A stretch of DNA of 64,000 nucleotides. It comes from Haliclystus octoradiatus. Lineage: Eukaryota > Cnidaria > Staurozoa > Stauromedusae > Haliclystidae. The translations under genes were made by a program, and so were the position numbers. The stretch covers positions 4,104,001-4,168,000 of the forward strand of contig OU744449.1 of the NCBI GenBank assembly GCA_916610825.1, in the 5' to 3' direction. Under the pieces are notes generated by a model. It saw only the letters and a program-made list of their open reading frames with translations. It was not told the DNA's origin and made no database searches. How positions within the stretch are numbered: position 1 is the first letter of the stretch; the number at the start of each line of letters is the position of its first letter. Positions 45,689 through 62,258 of the stretch are shown here, piece by piece.

Positions 45689-46526
45689 TAGGGATGAGAC
45701 GATTGTTCTGAAAATAATCGATTTTGCCGATCATCGGCGCTATTTTTAGTAATCGAAAAATAATCGGCATCGGCAATTAAATTGATTTTTAATCGTTGAA
45801 CCGATTATTATTTGACAATGAAATTTGAAACAAAAGTTCCGAAATAGTCGCTACTGTTTGTTTACATCGTTTTGTAATTCAAAACATTTGAATAATTCGT
45901 CATGCCATTTGACACCTTCTATTGTTATAACGTGAAAAAGGTCAACACATTAGCGTTGATGAATAACACACGTGAGCACGGTTGAATGAATAATTTTATT
46001 TACGACAAAAAAGCAGCGGTCGAGTTAAAATTTTGAGAAAACAATTTTCACATAAAATGATGTTGTTTCATATTATAGCAAACGTTTTTGTGGGGATTAT
46101 ATCATGATTGTTTTGATTGGAATACTCATCAGACTTGGAAAGATTTCCCAATCAGTTATGGGAAGAAAGTCTCTTTGTTGTGTTAATGGTTTATCAACAA
46201 CATTTAATTTTGTTGAAAACTTACGCTTAACGGCTACTGATTTACTACTACCAGTACTAATTTCCATTTAAATTCTCATTCAAAACAAATCATTTACGAT
46301 GTGAGCGTAACACATTTAATGTTTCATTTCAACTTCGACTTGTGTGATGAAAATATCTACGGTCCGCGTGTTGTCAGACGGCCAATATTTTGTAATGGTT
46401 TGTTTGAGTGAGAAATAATCGAAACAATAATCGAAATAATCGATTAATCGGCCGATTACTGTGACTAATCTGCTGAGAACTAATCGGCTTCGAACATCGG
46501 TAAATTTGGTAATCGTCTCATCTCTA
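45689..46526. mobile_element. hAT-like element with TAGGGATGAGACGATT ends
   Basis: The left end TAGGGATGAGACGATT is matched by the inverse AATCGTCTCATCTCTA at the right. Flanks ACAGAGAG and ATCGAGAG agree at six of eight bases, a possible 8-bp duplication. Subterminal AATCG words are frequent. No transposase seen. Confidence 0.7.
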
Positions 46527-46869
46527 ATCGAGAGTCTTATTCACTTAAGGACTAATTATGAATTGAAGCTAGTTTGAGAGTTGAGACCAAATTTTGGAAA
46601 TCTTGGTCTCCATTGCAGTAATCTCAAAATGGCTTGTCATATGGCAGGCCTAGGCGTAGGTCTATAGATTACATGTAGGCTACTTACAATGTTTTATTGT
46701 TAATAAATATATCATTGGGTGAAAGAAGAGCGAGTTTAAAGTAGGTTTTGCGTAGGTGCTCTTCTTGAGATTCTGAAACTAATAGAAAATATTTCCATTA
46801 AGGACTGACAAACAAAAGTGATATGACAATAACAATAGTAGGTGTCTTGAAAGACATAAATAATTATGC

Positions 46870-47402
<533 letters not shown>

Positions 47403-47463
47403 CTTCGTAAAGGTTTACTTGACATGAATTTCATGATGGTATTTGCGATAAAAAACACACAAT
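47403..47463 (-). repeat. Inverted left border of the 976-bp array
   Basis: This 61-base piece is the reverse complement of 48000-48060 within the repeat unit (GCAAATACCATCATGAAATT and flanks). Thus the array is preceded by an inverted piece of itself. Confidence 0.85.
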
Positions 47464-48148
47464 ATTTTGCATTTTGCCATTGATGAATGGATTTTGGATT
47501 ATTTGTTTTTGGTTGTAATAATTATTTCATTGTATCTGTCTTATAGTATATCCGTACTTAGTTTTTCTGTTTGTCAATTTGTTCTAAACTATTACTATTC
47601 CATATTCATAGTTACGCTAAATCTAACTGTTGTTATCTTGTGTGACATGCGCGATGCTGTCATGTCGACCACTCAGGTCGGCAATATATTAAGCAACGAC
47701 CAGAAGAAATACAGAAAATGGAAGAACAATACCAAAGAGCATTTTGCCGCTGTTAAACTATTTTTGATTGTAACTGTTATTTCACCGTGTTTGTATCGTA
47801 TATTCGTAATTAGTTCTTGTGCTAAAATATCTCTCCTGTAATTATTGTTTGCCATTGTTAAAAAGTATAATACCGTTCCGATAAATTCAATAGATAAATT
47901 AATTAGATTTTTATATAAATATTCATGTAACTTTTTAACTCTCTCTTTTCACATTGCCTGAAGATGATTTTAGATTAAATCGAAACTGTTGCGCCAATTA
48001 TTGTGTGTTTTTTATCGCAAATACCATCATGAAATTCATGTCAAGTAAACCTTTACGAAGACATTTATTAATCGCGATAGCCAGCTACACTTTTCTAAGT
48101 GACTTGGGAGGTGTGGCAATTCATTATCAATTACATCTGGAGATATAA

Positions 48149-48817
48149 ATGTTGTCGTCGTATATATTTTACTTATTTTTTGGATGTTGTACGAAGATTA
48201 TTTTGTTGTTTTTATTTGGAGTTTCAATGATATGGTATATTTACAGACCGGAGGGAATACCTCATCGATTTATTTGGTGTCAATGTGGCCTAAAAGATTT
48301 TGAATTAACTTTCATAGTTACGTTATATCTAACTGTTGTTATCTTGTGTGACATGCGCGATGCTGTCATGTCGGCCAATCAGGTCGGCAATTTTTTCAAC
48401 AACGACCAGAGGAAATACAAAAAGTTGGTAATCAATCTGATAGAACATTTTGCCATTGATGAATGGATTTTGGATTATTTGTTTTTGGTTGTAATAATTA
48501 TTTCATTGTATCTGTCTTATAGTATATCCGTACTTAGTTTTTCTGTTTGTCAATTTGTTCTAAACTATTACTATTCCATATTCATAGTTACGCTAAATCT
48601 AACTGTTGTTATCTTGTGTGACATGCGCGATGCTGTCATGTCGACCACTCAGGTCGGCAATATATTAAACAACGACCAGAAGAAATACAGAAAATGGAAG
48701 AACAATACCAAAGAGCATTTTGCCGCTGTTAAACTATTTTTGATTGTAACTGTTATTTCACCGTGTTTGTTTCGTATATTCGTAATTAGTTCTTGTGCTA
48801 AAATATCTCTCCTGTAA
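48149..48817 (+). CDS. Membrane-type ORF in array unit (copy 1), doubtful gene
   Basis: A 222-residue hydrophobic frame starting MLSSYIFYLFFGCC. Five or more long hydrophobic stretches look like membrane segments. A duplicated internal module contains VVILCDMRDAVMS followed by QVGN and NNDQ(R/K)KY. A 64-codon frame (47954-48148) starting MPEDDFRLNRN precedes it in the same frame and is separated only by one TAA. I do not recognise a family. Being AT-rich, its hydrophobic look may partly be a composition effect, and no splice site or poly(A) signal was verified. It may be a transposon or satellite ORF rather than a host gene. Confidence 0.35.
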   Translation: MLSSYIFYLFFGCCTKIILLFLFGVSMIWYIYRPEGIPHRFIWCQCGLKDFELTFIVTLYLTVVILCDMRDAVMSANQVGNFFNNDQRKYKKLVINLIEHFAIDEWILDYLFLVVIIISLYLSYSISVLSFSVCQFVLNYYYSIFIVTLNLTVVILCDMRDAVMSTTQVGNILNNDQKKYRKWKNNTKEHFAAVKLFLIVTVISPCLFRIFVISSCAKISLL

Positions 48818-49124
48818 TTATTGTTTGCCATTGTTAAAAAGTATAATACCGTTCCGATAAATTCAATAGATAAATTAATTAGATTTTTATATAAATATTC
48901 ATGTAACTTTTTAACTCTCTCTTTTCACATTGCCTGAAGATGATTTTAGATTAAATCGAAACTGTTGCGCCAATTATTGTGTGTTTTTTATCGCAAATAC
49001 CATCATGAAATTCATGTCAAGTAAACCTTTACGAAGACATTTATTAATCGCGATAGCCAGCTACACTTTTCTAAGTGACTTGGGAGGTGTGGCAATTCAT
49101 TATCAATTACATCTGGAGATATAA

Positions 49125-49793
49125 ATGTTGTCGTCGTATATATTTTACTTATTTTTTGGATGTTGTACGAAGATTATTTTGTTGTTTTTATTTGGAGTTT
49201 CAATGATATGGTATATTTACAGACCGGAGGGAATACCTCATCGATTTATTTGGTGTCAATGTGGCCTAAAAGATTTTGAATTAACTTTCATAGTTACGTT
49301 ATATCTAACTGTTGTTATCTTGTGTGACATGCGCGATGCTGTCATGTCGGCCAATCAGGTCGGCAATTTTTTCAACAACAACCAGAGGAAATACAGAAAG
49401 TTGGTAATCAATCTGATAGAACATTTTGCCATTGATGAATGGATTTTGGATTATTTGTTTTTGGTTGTAGTAATTATTTCATTGTATCTGTCTTATAGTA
49501 TATCCGGACTTAGTTTTTCTGTTTGTCAATTTGTTCTAAACTATTACTATTCCATATTCATAGTTACGCTAAATCTAACTGTTGTTATCTTGTGTGACAT
49601 GCGCGATGCTGTCATGTCGACCACTCAGGTCGGCAATATATTAAACAACGACCAGAAGAAATACAGAAAATGGAAGAACAATACCAAAGAGCATTTTGCC
49701 GCTGTTAAACTATTTTTGATTGTAACTGTTATTTCACCGTGTTTGTATCGTATATTCGTAATTAGTTCTTGTGCTAAAATATCTCTCCTGTAA
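49125..49793 (+). CDS. Membrane-type ORF in array unit (copy 2), doubtful gene
   Basis: The same 222-residue frame, 976 bases downstream, with a few residue changes (for instance NNNQRKYRK for NNDQRKYKK, and a V-to-G change in SYSISVLSF). Both copies stay open. It too is preceded by the 64-codon frame (48930-49124) and a single TAA. A truncated copy with only the C-terminal half lies at 47467-47841. Confidence 0.35.
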   Translation: MLSSYIFYLFFGCCTKIILLFLFGVSMIWYIYRPEGIPHRFIWCQCGLKDFELTFIVTLYLTVVILCDMRDAVMSANQVGNFFNNNQRKYRKLVINLIEHFAIDEWILDYLFLVVVIISLYLSYSISGLSFSVCQFVLNYYYSIFIVTLNLTVVILCDMRDAVMSTTQVGNILNNDQKKYRKWKNNTKEHFAAVKLFLIVTVISPCLYRIFVISSCAKISLL

Positions 49794-49984
49794 TTATTGT
49801 TTGCCATTGTTAAAAAGTATAATACCGTTCCGATAAATTCAATAGATAAATTAATTAGATTTTTATATAAATATTCATGTAACTTTTTAACTCTCTCTTT
49901 TCACATTGCCTGAAGATGATTTTAGATTAAATCGAAACTGTTGCGCCAATTATTGTGTGTTTTTTATCGCAAATACCATCAGAA

Positions 49985-50243
<259 letters not shown>

Positions 50244-50245
50244 GA

Positions 50246-50360
50246 GATAGATCAAAGAAAACACATTCTTTACTGTAACTCCAAGTTTCACGCTACTGCG
50301 ATGATCGCAGTAGCGTGAAACTTGGAGTTACAGTAAAGAATGTGTTTTCTTTGATCTATC
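50246..50360. repeat. Perfect 115-bp hairpin
   Basis: 57-base arms around a single base at the centre (ACTGCGAT G ATCGCAGT). The outer arm reads GATAGATCAAAGAAAACACA. It carries the foldback-family core GCGTGAAACTT and is followed by CGCTCTGCCAAATGTTGACA and TTGAGCAC. Confidence 0.93.
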
Positions 50361-50938
<578 letters not shown>

Positions 50939-51623
50939 TTAAGCTATAGTTTGCAATCTCAAGTGACGTGGTAGGGTATTGTTGTTGTAAGATTGTGCGG
51001 AGCGTGTGAAGCAGATCTAGACGTGATATTACAGCTTGACAAATTTACTAGTTTTGCGGTCAAACTCTTCTTATTTATAAATTTGATTGATGGAATGACT
51101 TTTTCCATGAGTTCCATTAGCATGTGTGCTGAAGGTCTGACGTAATCACACAGAGTAATGGAATTTGCCTAGCTCTCTGTCAGACCCTGGTTATACGCAT
51201 GCTTTTGTACTGAATCAATATATAGTTTTAACCTCGTTTATATTACAGCCTCGTATAAGTTAAGTATAAAATAGAATGACACAAAGGATTATCAACCAGT
51301 CTCTACTCTTGCCAAAAACAATTCAGGAGTTCATGAACTGTTCGTTAATTCCTGAACTGTTTTTGCAGGGGTACTTACAGTTAATATTAGTAAGCGTTAT
51401 TAAAGAATACATTAAATTTATCTTTGTCTTGTTCCTTGACTCTACTACATTAAGTATAATGCCCAAGAATCATAAATCACGTCGAGGTCGTTGGTTTCTT
51501 CAGTGATTTTATATTTCAAGATTTAGTACATTTTTCTAAAGATCCATGTGATCAGTGAAATAGTGAGATAGGCAGTGATGTGAGAATTACCTTAGAAAAG
51601 TAATAAATTACATTACAAATTAA
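50939..51623. other. Non-coding stretch with a short palindrome MITE
   Basis: At 51302-51371 a 70-base relative of the AGTTCATGAACT family ends CTGAACTGTTTTTGCAGGGG. Otherwise nothing recognised. Confidence 0.5.
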
Positions 51624-51807
51624 AGGAGCAAAATTGACCCGGTTCAAGTCATGTGCTTGTTTGTCGTTCCTATTGTTTCTGTGCCTGATACCATGCTGAA
51701 GCTGGAATTTGAAACCATGTCGAAGCTATGACTGATGTTGATCATTGAATTTATGCTAAGCTTAATTCAAACTGAGCTCGTAAAGACCGCCAGTCAATTT
51801 TGCTCCC
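51624..51807. mobile_element. piggyBac-like MITE, copy 2 (degraded)
   Basis: AGGAGCAAAATTGACCCGG after TTAA at the left; the right end reads GTCAATTTTGCTCCCT but the second TTAA is lost. Interior matches copies 1 and 3. Confidence 0.7.
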
Positions 51808-52974
51808 TCCCAGTGTTCATGATCTTTGAATATACATTATTTTATCATTCTGGTTTTAGTGTTATCAAATCTGAAATAACTATTGTTGGACTTGATAATA
51901 ATAGAAATGATCCATTAATTCTCCTCAAAAGTAATAAAATAAATAAATATACATCCTGAATAAATAAATAAATAATAAACATGGTTACTAATTAGGATAA
52001 CAATAGACTAGATAAGGGTCACTAGCAGTGTATAGGCTACTCAATGTTTAAATAATCATTGTGTGGCTTGTAAACATTCAATTTTGAGAAATAATTAAAT
52101 CACTTGATACTGCTGCATTCAACATTAATTAACTAGGCTATATTTCAAAATTATCCATACGTAGTTCTGATTACTCTTTTCATTATTGCGGTGTTGAAGC
52201 CTAACCAACATAAAACACAATAGGTCTATGCATAAAAAGACAAAACATAGACCAACCATAGACAAGCTGTCTTTCAAAAAAGTAGGCTAAACGCTTTTTC
52301 ATGCCAACTTTGAGAATTTTTTACCTTTTTTCTGAGCATGGGCTGATCTAAAGAGCTTTGAAAGCGAACAGACCCATTATAATAAGTATCAATATAATAT
52401 TGTTTGCATGTAATCTACCATATTTAATGTGTATGAGATAGATAGGTCAACTTTGCCCAATCGCATACAGGTATACATATATATAGGGGTTTCGATCGTA
52501 ACTAGACATTTTGTTCAATCAAATGGAAACCGTGTCAATATGAATGGCTAGACCATTCCGAATACAGAAATCATATCGGAAAATCTCAAAAACAGATTAA
52601 AAGTTAAGGCGATGTAGGAAATTGAGAAGCGCACTTGAAGATCGAAAACAATGCTTAAAAGTTGACTACAACAGCTTCTTAATAATTGAAGTCTTTTTTG
52701 TGAGAGGAAATTCATTATCGTTTATGATTATTATCACACTCTGTTTTAGAAACAAAATTAAGGACTCTATAATTGTCGAGCTTATATAAACGTAAACATA
52801 AGCATTGATATTGGTGTAACCGTCTAAGGATAAATGCTTACAACAAAATGATAATAGTTATGTTATGAACTGTTTTGTTATGATTATTGAATATTATATG
52901 ATAGAGAAAACGGCGAAAAGTAAATCAGTAAAACAAGCTACAAATTCGAAATTAGCAAGCGAGAAATTACTTAC
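51808..52974. other. Non-coding stretch
   Basis: AT-rich, no exon or repeat that I could support. A connecting exon for the EF-hand/Kelch gene could be hidden here. Confidence 0.3.
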
Positions 52975-53227
52975 TATTTACACCATATCGTAATGTTTCT
53001 ACGTTTTCCGACGGTAAAGAACCAATGGAATTACCACGAGAACCGTAATGACCCATAACTTTCGATGTTAATTCATAATTTGTGACAGAAACATTTTGTC
53101 CAGGTGAAACTGAGTTAATTTTGTTAGTGTTTTTCGTTTCCAATGGTGACGAAGCTCTCTTATTCGACGAGTCTTTTCTCAAGAGAGGTTCTCTATCGTG
53201 AATTGTGCTTCTTTTCTTTTTGTACAT
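52975..53227 (-). CDS. Candidate N-terminal exon of the EF-hand/Kelch gene
   Basis: An 84-codon frame starting ATG TAC AAA AAG and ending at a strong donor GTAAGT in phase 1. The protein starts MYKKKRSTIHDREPLLRKDS. DREPLL fits the acidic dileucine sorting pattern [DE]xxxL[LI]. The rest is Ser/Asn-rich and probably disordered. It is the nearest plausible first exon upstream of the EF-hand exon on the same strand. However, it ends in phase 1 while the EF-hand exon needs phase 2, so an exon of length 3n+1 must lie between, or this belongs to another gene. A 5' stop in frame supports the ATG as start. Confidence 0.5.
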
Positions 53228-54901
53228 TGAATTACATGGGTTGTAATTCCCAAAATTCAAAATACAAATTTACTGTCTGTCTGAAAGTTTATTTGAAGAT
53301 ATATGCGAAATAAATGTCAGATTCAGGCATTATTGTTTATCGCTTTTGTTCTAAACACCACGTGATATTCAAATTGACCTATTTGATAAGTTTGTTTATA
53401 TCAAGGAACAGTAGAGTAGGTTTACATTACAAATTCACAACACTGGCACGCAATCTCAATGCTTTCGTTCTTCCAGATCATATATTGTGTGATCATATAA
53501 TACAAATTATTGTATTGTGAGGGGAAACTACCTATATACCTTTGCAACTAACTATATAATAATTGTATATTTTGCGCGAACCATAGTTTGTATATTATAG
53601 GGAAATTCCCCACACAGAATTCAAATAGTGACCGGAGTCAAACTATAGTTCCATTGTGAAAGCGGGATTAAAATTCGAAATGACTCAATGAGTTCCTATT
53701 TAGCAGGAAAGGAAATCAACACACAATAGAGTATAATTGCAATCTAAACCAAATTATTTGCAAATTGTCAAACTAATAATGATTATATAATATATGATTT
53801 CCTCAAATATTGCCAATACTGTAACAATTACTATACTTCGGCTTGCGTACCAGCTCATCCTAGAGGTTTGCTTCTAAAATTTTAAAATCAAAGAAAAAGT
53901 CTGCACGCAGGCTAGACAGGCTACGGCAAACGGGAAAATCGAAAATGTCTCCACGTAGTGGAGCAGAACTTGCATACAGAAGATCGGCAGAGTTTCGAGC
54001 TTCGATATACTGTAGTAGCATAAAACCATATTTAAAATCTAGAGTAAAAATCAGTAAAAAAAACTGTATAAAATCACTATCACTATTTGGGGTCAGTAAG
54101 ACAACGTTTTACAATATTATTTAAAATCTATCAGTTGTAAAGCGTCGATTGGTGGATATGGTAATCGAAAGGGGAACAATATTGGTTTGCTCGTTTGCCG
54201 TCGAGAGCAATTAATGAAAGCTATGGAAAAATAAACTAAAAAAATAAACAGAAATCGTAACAAAACTTCTGCCAGAAGCTGGTTAAAAAATCGGCGGTTC
54301 TAATCGTACAATTTACAACAAAATTGATTAACAAATGATGATTTGATAGGTGAACATATGGTTTTGAAAATTCTCTTCTAGAAGTTAAGATATCTATGCT
54401 AACGCAGATCATAACGCAATGTTACACGTTGAAATGCAAGTCAAAAGAGCTGATTTTCATTGCATTTATCCAAGCTCCGAACGAGAGTAGATATGTCACC
54501 AGTATAATCCAGTATAATACATCGCTTATGCTTGAATGAAGTTGGAAAAATACCACCCGTACAAAATAGCGCATGTAGATATAGACTAGACCTTGGACTA
54601 GATATGATATACAAAATAATGAAACAAAATTTATGTGAAACCGTTTAATCAAGTGCTTACAAAATATATACTGTTCACTAATAGAAATGTCATTGCAACC
54701 AACAGTGAAAAATGCAAAACAGTAGTGAAAATTACAAATTTAAATAAATGGAATACTAATGCTTAAACAATTATTAATTGACAAAACATTTACTTGTGAT
54801 AAATAATATCCAACTATATAGGTTGTTAGTAAGCCCTTTGCAACAGGAAACTACCAGCTATAAAGGTTAAGTACTCTCTGATTATCAACCCAATTTTGGT
54901 T
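53228..54901. other. Intergenic, with a MITE scrap
   Basis: CTTGCGTACCAGCTCATCCT to CTGCACGCAGGCTAG at 53840-53917 is a short relative of the MITE at 28592. No gene seen between the candidate N-terminal exon and the PLAC8 gene. Confidence 0.45.
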
Positions 54902-58159
<3,258 letters not shown>

Positions 58160-59300
58160 TTTCAACTAGATAATATATGTAACTTCTTCGATTAAACGGA
58201 CCGTCGTCTAAACAGTAGATGATGTCAAAGTTAAAACGGGTGGTGGTGGCACTCTTGTTGGTTAATAAAATTTTCAACAAGGAAAGTTTCAAGAAACAGG
58301 GCGTAAACGATCAATTCTATTGTTTCAGAAAACAATGAGTTCTGTCCCCCTGAGAATATCAATGAACCAATCAGAATCAAGATATTAATGCTGTTGTGGC
58401 AACCTAACAAAAATAATGACCAACTCTCTAAAATTTATTCAAGATTTTGGTTACAACTGTACAACTGATAGGATAAAACCAGATGCCCTTTGTTATAGAC
58501 ATTGTCATACCAACGTCATATCAAAATAATCACAATTATTAATCATAGCAATATCATTATAGGCAGTGGTTGGTGGCAATATTCATTGGGACAGTGGCCC
58601 TTCCATAGACGACTGAATGTTGTTAGCGACAGAACAGATCAACAACAGAATGAATGTATAACCATATCGTTCGCTCAAGCCAATGTGTAGACTACAACGT
58701 TTCTTACTCTGCAACATGGTCTGTATACAGGCTACCATATCGTAGAGCGGATACTCCAATAGATATGGTCTTAAATATAATGTGTATAAATATAATACCA
58801 GCCTGGTAAGGGCAAATACAATTCATTCCATGCAAAGTTGTGTAACTTATTTTACATTCAACGTTGTGTGATTTCTTTTGACGGTCTCAGAATTCACCAG
58901 ACCGTCGTGTGTTATAATCATGTCCCTGCGTCGAAAACTGTGGAGTCTCATGGTCGTCTGGAAGACAGTCGCAGGACTCGCAGGGCTGTCTTTGCATATA
59001 TATCATTGCATAGCATATGATACCTTTGAGTTGTGATAATTTTTACGCTTATTTTTTTACTCTTTTTTATATATTTATTTACTAGAAAAAAAGGCTGCCT
59101 CCAGCAGCTTTTTTCTAGCTCATGCGGAGGGCTTTGTGGACCTTCGGCCCAGTATTGTTAATGTCGATAAGTTGCATAAGAGACATTACAATGTCTCCAA
59201 TAAGAAGTTGGCTTTGTTCTACACCTTTCAAACTGAATTTGTTAACATTTCATTATATTTCATAAATGTCGTAGGACGGGATGAGGGGATGTTTTGGGCG
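58160..59300. other. Upstream of PLAC8, repeat scraps
   Basis: AAAAAAAGGCTGCCTCCAGC with AGCTTTTTTC at 59085-59117 forms a short hairpin. AATTTATTGAATGAATGAAA at about 59300 looks like a LINE tail. No gene seen. Confidence 0.4.
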
Positions 59301-59309
59301 GAATTTATT

Positions 59310-59810
59310 GAATGAATGAAAGAATGAATGATATATTTGTCAATTGGAATTTGACAGGCAAATAAAGAAAAAAATAATTACACTTACAAACAGCCTAAAT
59401 AAACTTTAAAAATTGTGCTAATGATACGCTATTTAAACTAAATTTGAAAACAGCAAGTGAGGTTGCGCCAACCACTTCCTCGGGTAAAGAGTTCCACATC
59501 GGAATGACCCGGTTGGTGAACGTATAAAATGATGCGTTAACATGCTGTGTTGCTTTAGCTTTAAGTTTCTGGGAATGTCCACGCAGTCCATATTGTTGAG
59601 GTTTGGCCTATATAAATCAGAAAATTATCAATTTTCTTTTGAATTTGCTCCAGCCTTCTAGGATCCCAGGATCTCCCGTTTGTCGGACCCTGTAAGAGTT
59701 TCATAAACCTCGTGTCCTCCTTAATAAAAAATTGGGTTTGCGACGTCACGAACTGCATTATTGAAAGATGAAGTCTGTATAGTGACTCTGAATAGAACGC
59801 TAAACACAAG
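59310..59810 (-). mobile_element. LINE 3' end (reverse transcriptase C-terminus)
   Basis: On the minus strand a frame gives TNRVIPMWNSLPEEVVGATS and then FKFSLNSVSLAQFL before TAG at 59395-59397. The (W)NSLPEEVV...FK pattern is typical of the C-terminus after the RT domain in CR1/L2-like LINEs. A frameshift near 59560 separates it from LLQGPTNGRSWDPRRLEQIQ upstream. The element is 5'-truncated. Confidence 0.75.
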
Positions 59811-60517
59811 CTAACAATTGCAGAAAATATTAAATCGCAGAGAATATAAATAGAATAATCGTCGCAAAGAAAATTCTACGCAGCGAGTTTTTTCGCAATG
59901 AGTTTCTTTGCAACGAATTTCTTCGCAACGATATGCACTTGAATAAAGCGTGTCTGGCGCAATCTGTGATACAAGATGCCAGCATAGTGATGATTTTTAG
60001 TTATTTACAAACTACTTACGCAGACTACCCAATCTCAATAGAACATATACACAGAGGTCACCGAGCAGCGGAATTCGTTTGTAGAAACATCTGAGATACC
60101 GTGGTGGGCCCGTGGTGCAGGGCTGGCAGGGCCGTGAGGTTGGAAAACAATCAAAGCGCGTTTCAAACAGTTCTGTCGGTCTCAATGAGAATACATTGAT
60201 TTAATTTAAGTTAATTTAATTTAAAGTAAGTATTTATATAGCGCAAATTATGAGTGAAACTCGGCAACGGCGCTTTACAATCATAATTATACACATTGCT
60301 GATCGTTGCTAAGAAATGTGAACTTATTACCATAAAATGATGCTATATCTAAGCTAGAAACAAATCTTTGTGGCAAAATTGTTAACAAATTCTATAAAAT
60401 CAAAGGTGGACGTACGATGGATGACAGACAAAAAAAAATGCCGCAGCTAAATTAAAATTTGTATTTAACAATTTTTTTTGAAATACCTGAATCGTCGATG
60501 ATTCATCTTTTGTTGGT
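59811..60517. other. Non-coding stretch
   Basis: Contains repeated TTCGCAACGA-type words at 59880-59935 (short imperfect tandem). No gene seen. Confidence 0.4.
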
Positions 60518-60645
60518 CTAAAAGGAAATCTTGTACCCAGCACACCATAAAATAACATTATCCGTTTTAACATATACATTTTGTTTTGATCCAGATAATT
60601 CATTTGATGTACTCCACATTTCACTTAGACTTAGCGGCTGATTGT
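60518..60645 (-). CDS. Candidate exon 2 of an unidentified gene
   Basis: Acceptor TTTTTTCAAACAG leads into a frame (DNQPLSLSEMWSTSNELSGS, then KQNVYVKTDNVILW) which continues to TAG near 60518. The split codon G|AC fits exon 62259-62370. A second frame over the same bases (FYGVLGTRFPFRPTKDESST) is also open and ends at a possible donor near 60486, so the exact form is unsettled. I do not recognise the protein. Confidence 0.4.
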
Positions 60646-60689
60646 CTGTTTGAAAAAATATAGAATAAATAGATGTTAGTAAACAGTTA

Positions 60690-60905
60690 TTGGTCGAAGG
60701 CGAAGTGAATATCGGCTGATAATGACCGATGTCCACCGAAGTCATTCTGCCGATATTCATCTAGCATGAGATCAATAACTGTTTTAGTCAATGACTAACT
60801 GGTCAATTTTGTAGTATACAGCATAATCATAGCATCAATTTTAATATAGCTGCAATGCATCAAAAACGCAATTATCCGTTGCGTCTTTATGACATAACGG
60901 TAAGA
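60690..60905 (+). repeat. Dispersed repeat, copy 2 (pair with 23150)
   Basis: Shares AAGTGAATATCGGCTGATAA, GAGATCAATAACTGTTTTAG and ATTATCCGTTGCGTCTTTA with 23150-23350. Confidence 0.7.
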
Positions 60906-61579
60906 AAACACGGAGCGGTCAATACTGCTTTATAATTTACCGCTGATCTATCAATCGAATTGCTCGATTTTCGTATTGACCCATTAGTAGATGACTACAA
61001 CAATGTATTCGATATTTCAGAGGATATTGGAATTGATTAGCAGATAGAGATTGGATATCGTACATTAACACATTTTTTACAATCACTGTACTATCACAGT
61101 TCATGGAAGGATTCATGCCATGCATGAAAGGAAAGGGAATCTTTTTCCTTAAACAGTTCATGAATTACTATGATACGTTCTTCAAAGACGGAGCATTACA
61201 TGCAAATACTGTGTATCTGTGTATCTGCGTTTACACTCACTATAATTCATATTTTTAATTTATTATTATAAGAAATTTATATAAAGTAAATCAGAGTAGA
61301 ATGAAAATTATAAGAAAATTTTGAAATTTTCACAAATACTGTTTAGCAGGACGCATTTGAATGCCGGGACTTCAGTATTTCTCAACCAAAGACCCGGTTA
61401 CCGGGACTATATCCACTTCGAATTTTTCGTTAAACTAAAAACCGTTTGAACTAATTGTGAGCATTTATAAGTATGAAATAGATGGTTACTGATTATTGAT
61501 TATTGATTTTAATTTTTTTTTCACATGATTTAACCTTGGTGTCAGTGATACTTTATCAGGGATGGCAGCTCATTCTATT
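60906..61579. other. Non-coding stretch
   Basis: No exon or repeat supported. Confidence 0.3.
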
Positions 61580-61990
61580 TGTGAGCATCAGCTGACTGAA
61601 AAGAGTGAGGATGGCTTGGTTGTATGTAGATATCATTGTTAGTGAATGAGCGTATTTTTGGTGGTGTACGGAGAAGAGAATAAGGTGAACAGCAAGGGAG
61701 GAACTTGATTAAATATAATTTTATGAGCACAGGAAAGCTGATCAAAAGTCACCGTACTTGATGCTTAGCCATTCAAGCTGCTGACAACTAAAGCATGTCT
61801 GAGACAGGGGTCCTGCAGTGACACTGGAGAACTGTCCTTGTACATCAGTTCTGGTGCCTGTGGGGGGGGGGGGGGCGGTGAAGATGTTGCTGTTGATGTT
61901 GCTCAAAATGACTATTGTGTAATGAACGCACAAATTTAGCCCCCTTTTTGATGGAAATTTCATGGAAAGCTCATAGAAATAAGGCAGTTT
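61580..61990. repeat. Dispersed repeat, pair with 37910
   Basis: CATCAGCTGACTG and AATATAATTTTATGAGCAC align with 37920-38080. A run of G of about 14 lies at 61862-61875. Confidence 0.5.
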
Positions 61991-62258
61991 AGCGTTCTAG
62001 GGGAAAAACTGCCCCCCTGTGGAAACATTGTTATGTGTTTATGTAAACTTATCAGGTATTTCTAAATAAACGATGATTCTGATAATTTGTTCATAATATG
62101 TTCGTGAATAGTTTATAAAATGTTATTGAAAATGGGTTAATTGACAATCACATACGATATCAATTTCATAGACGTATTTGCTACATGTTGCCTAACAAAA
62201 TCATAGCTTAGCAAATGGCATTTTAAAGTATGGTTTGATGGAAAATCAAGGAACTCAC

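Larger units (their letters stand above)
47464..49981 (+). repeat. 976-bp tandem array, about 2.6 copies
   Basis: ATTTTGCCATTGATGAATGG occurs at 47471, 48447 and 49423, exactly 976 bases apart, and all ORF starts shift by the same step. Copies differ at only a few bases. Within each unit a second pair of similar segments, 268 bases apart, shares CTAACTGTTGTTATCTTGTG. The array ends at CAAATACCATCA, which runs straight into a new (AAT)n tract. Confidence 0.92.

Noticed and set aside
48649-48831. 60-codon minus-strand frames repeated in the array
   Set aside because: They are antisense shadows of the longer plus-strand frame and repeat only because the unit repeats.
51276-51506. 76-codon plus-strand frame ending in a basic tail
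   Set aside because: It runs through a MITE fragment and starts at a weak position; no homology or splice context supports it.
59085-59117. Bacterial-type terminator hairpin
   Set aside because: GC stem followed by T run, but the window is eukaryotic and no gene ends here; more likely a repeat scrap.
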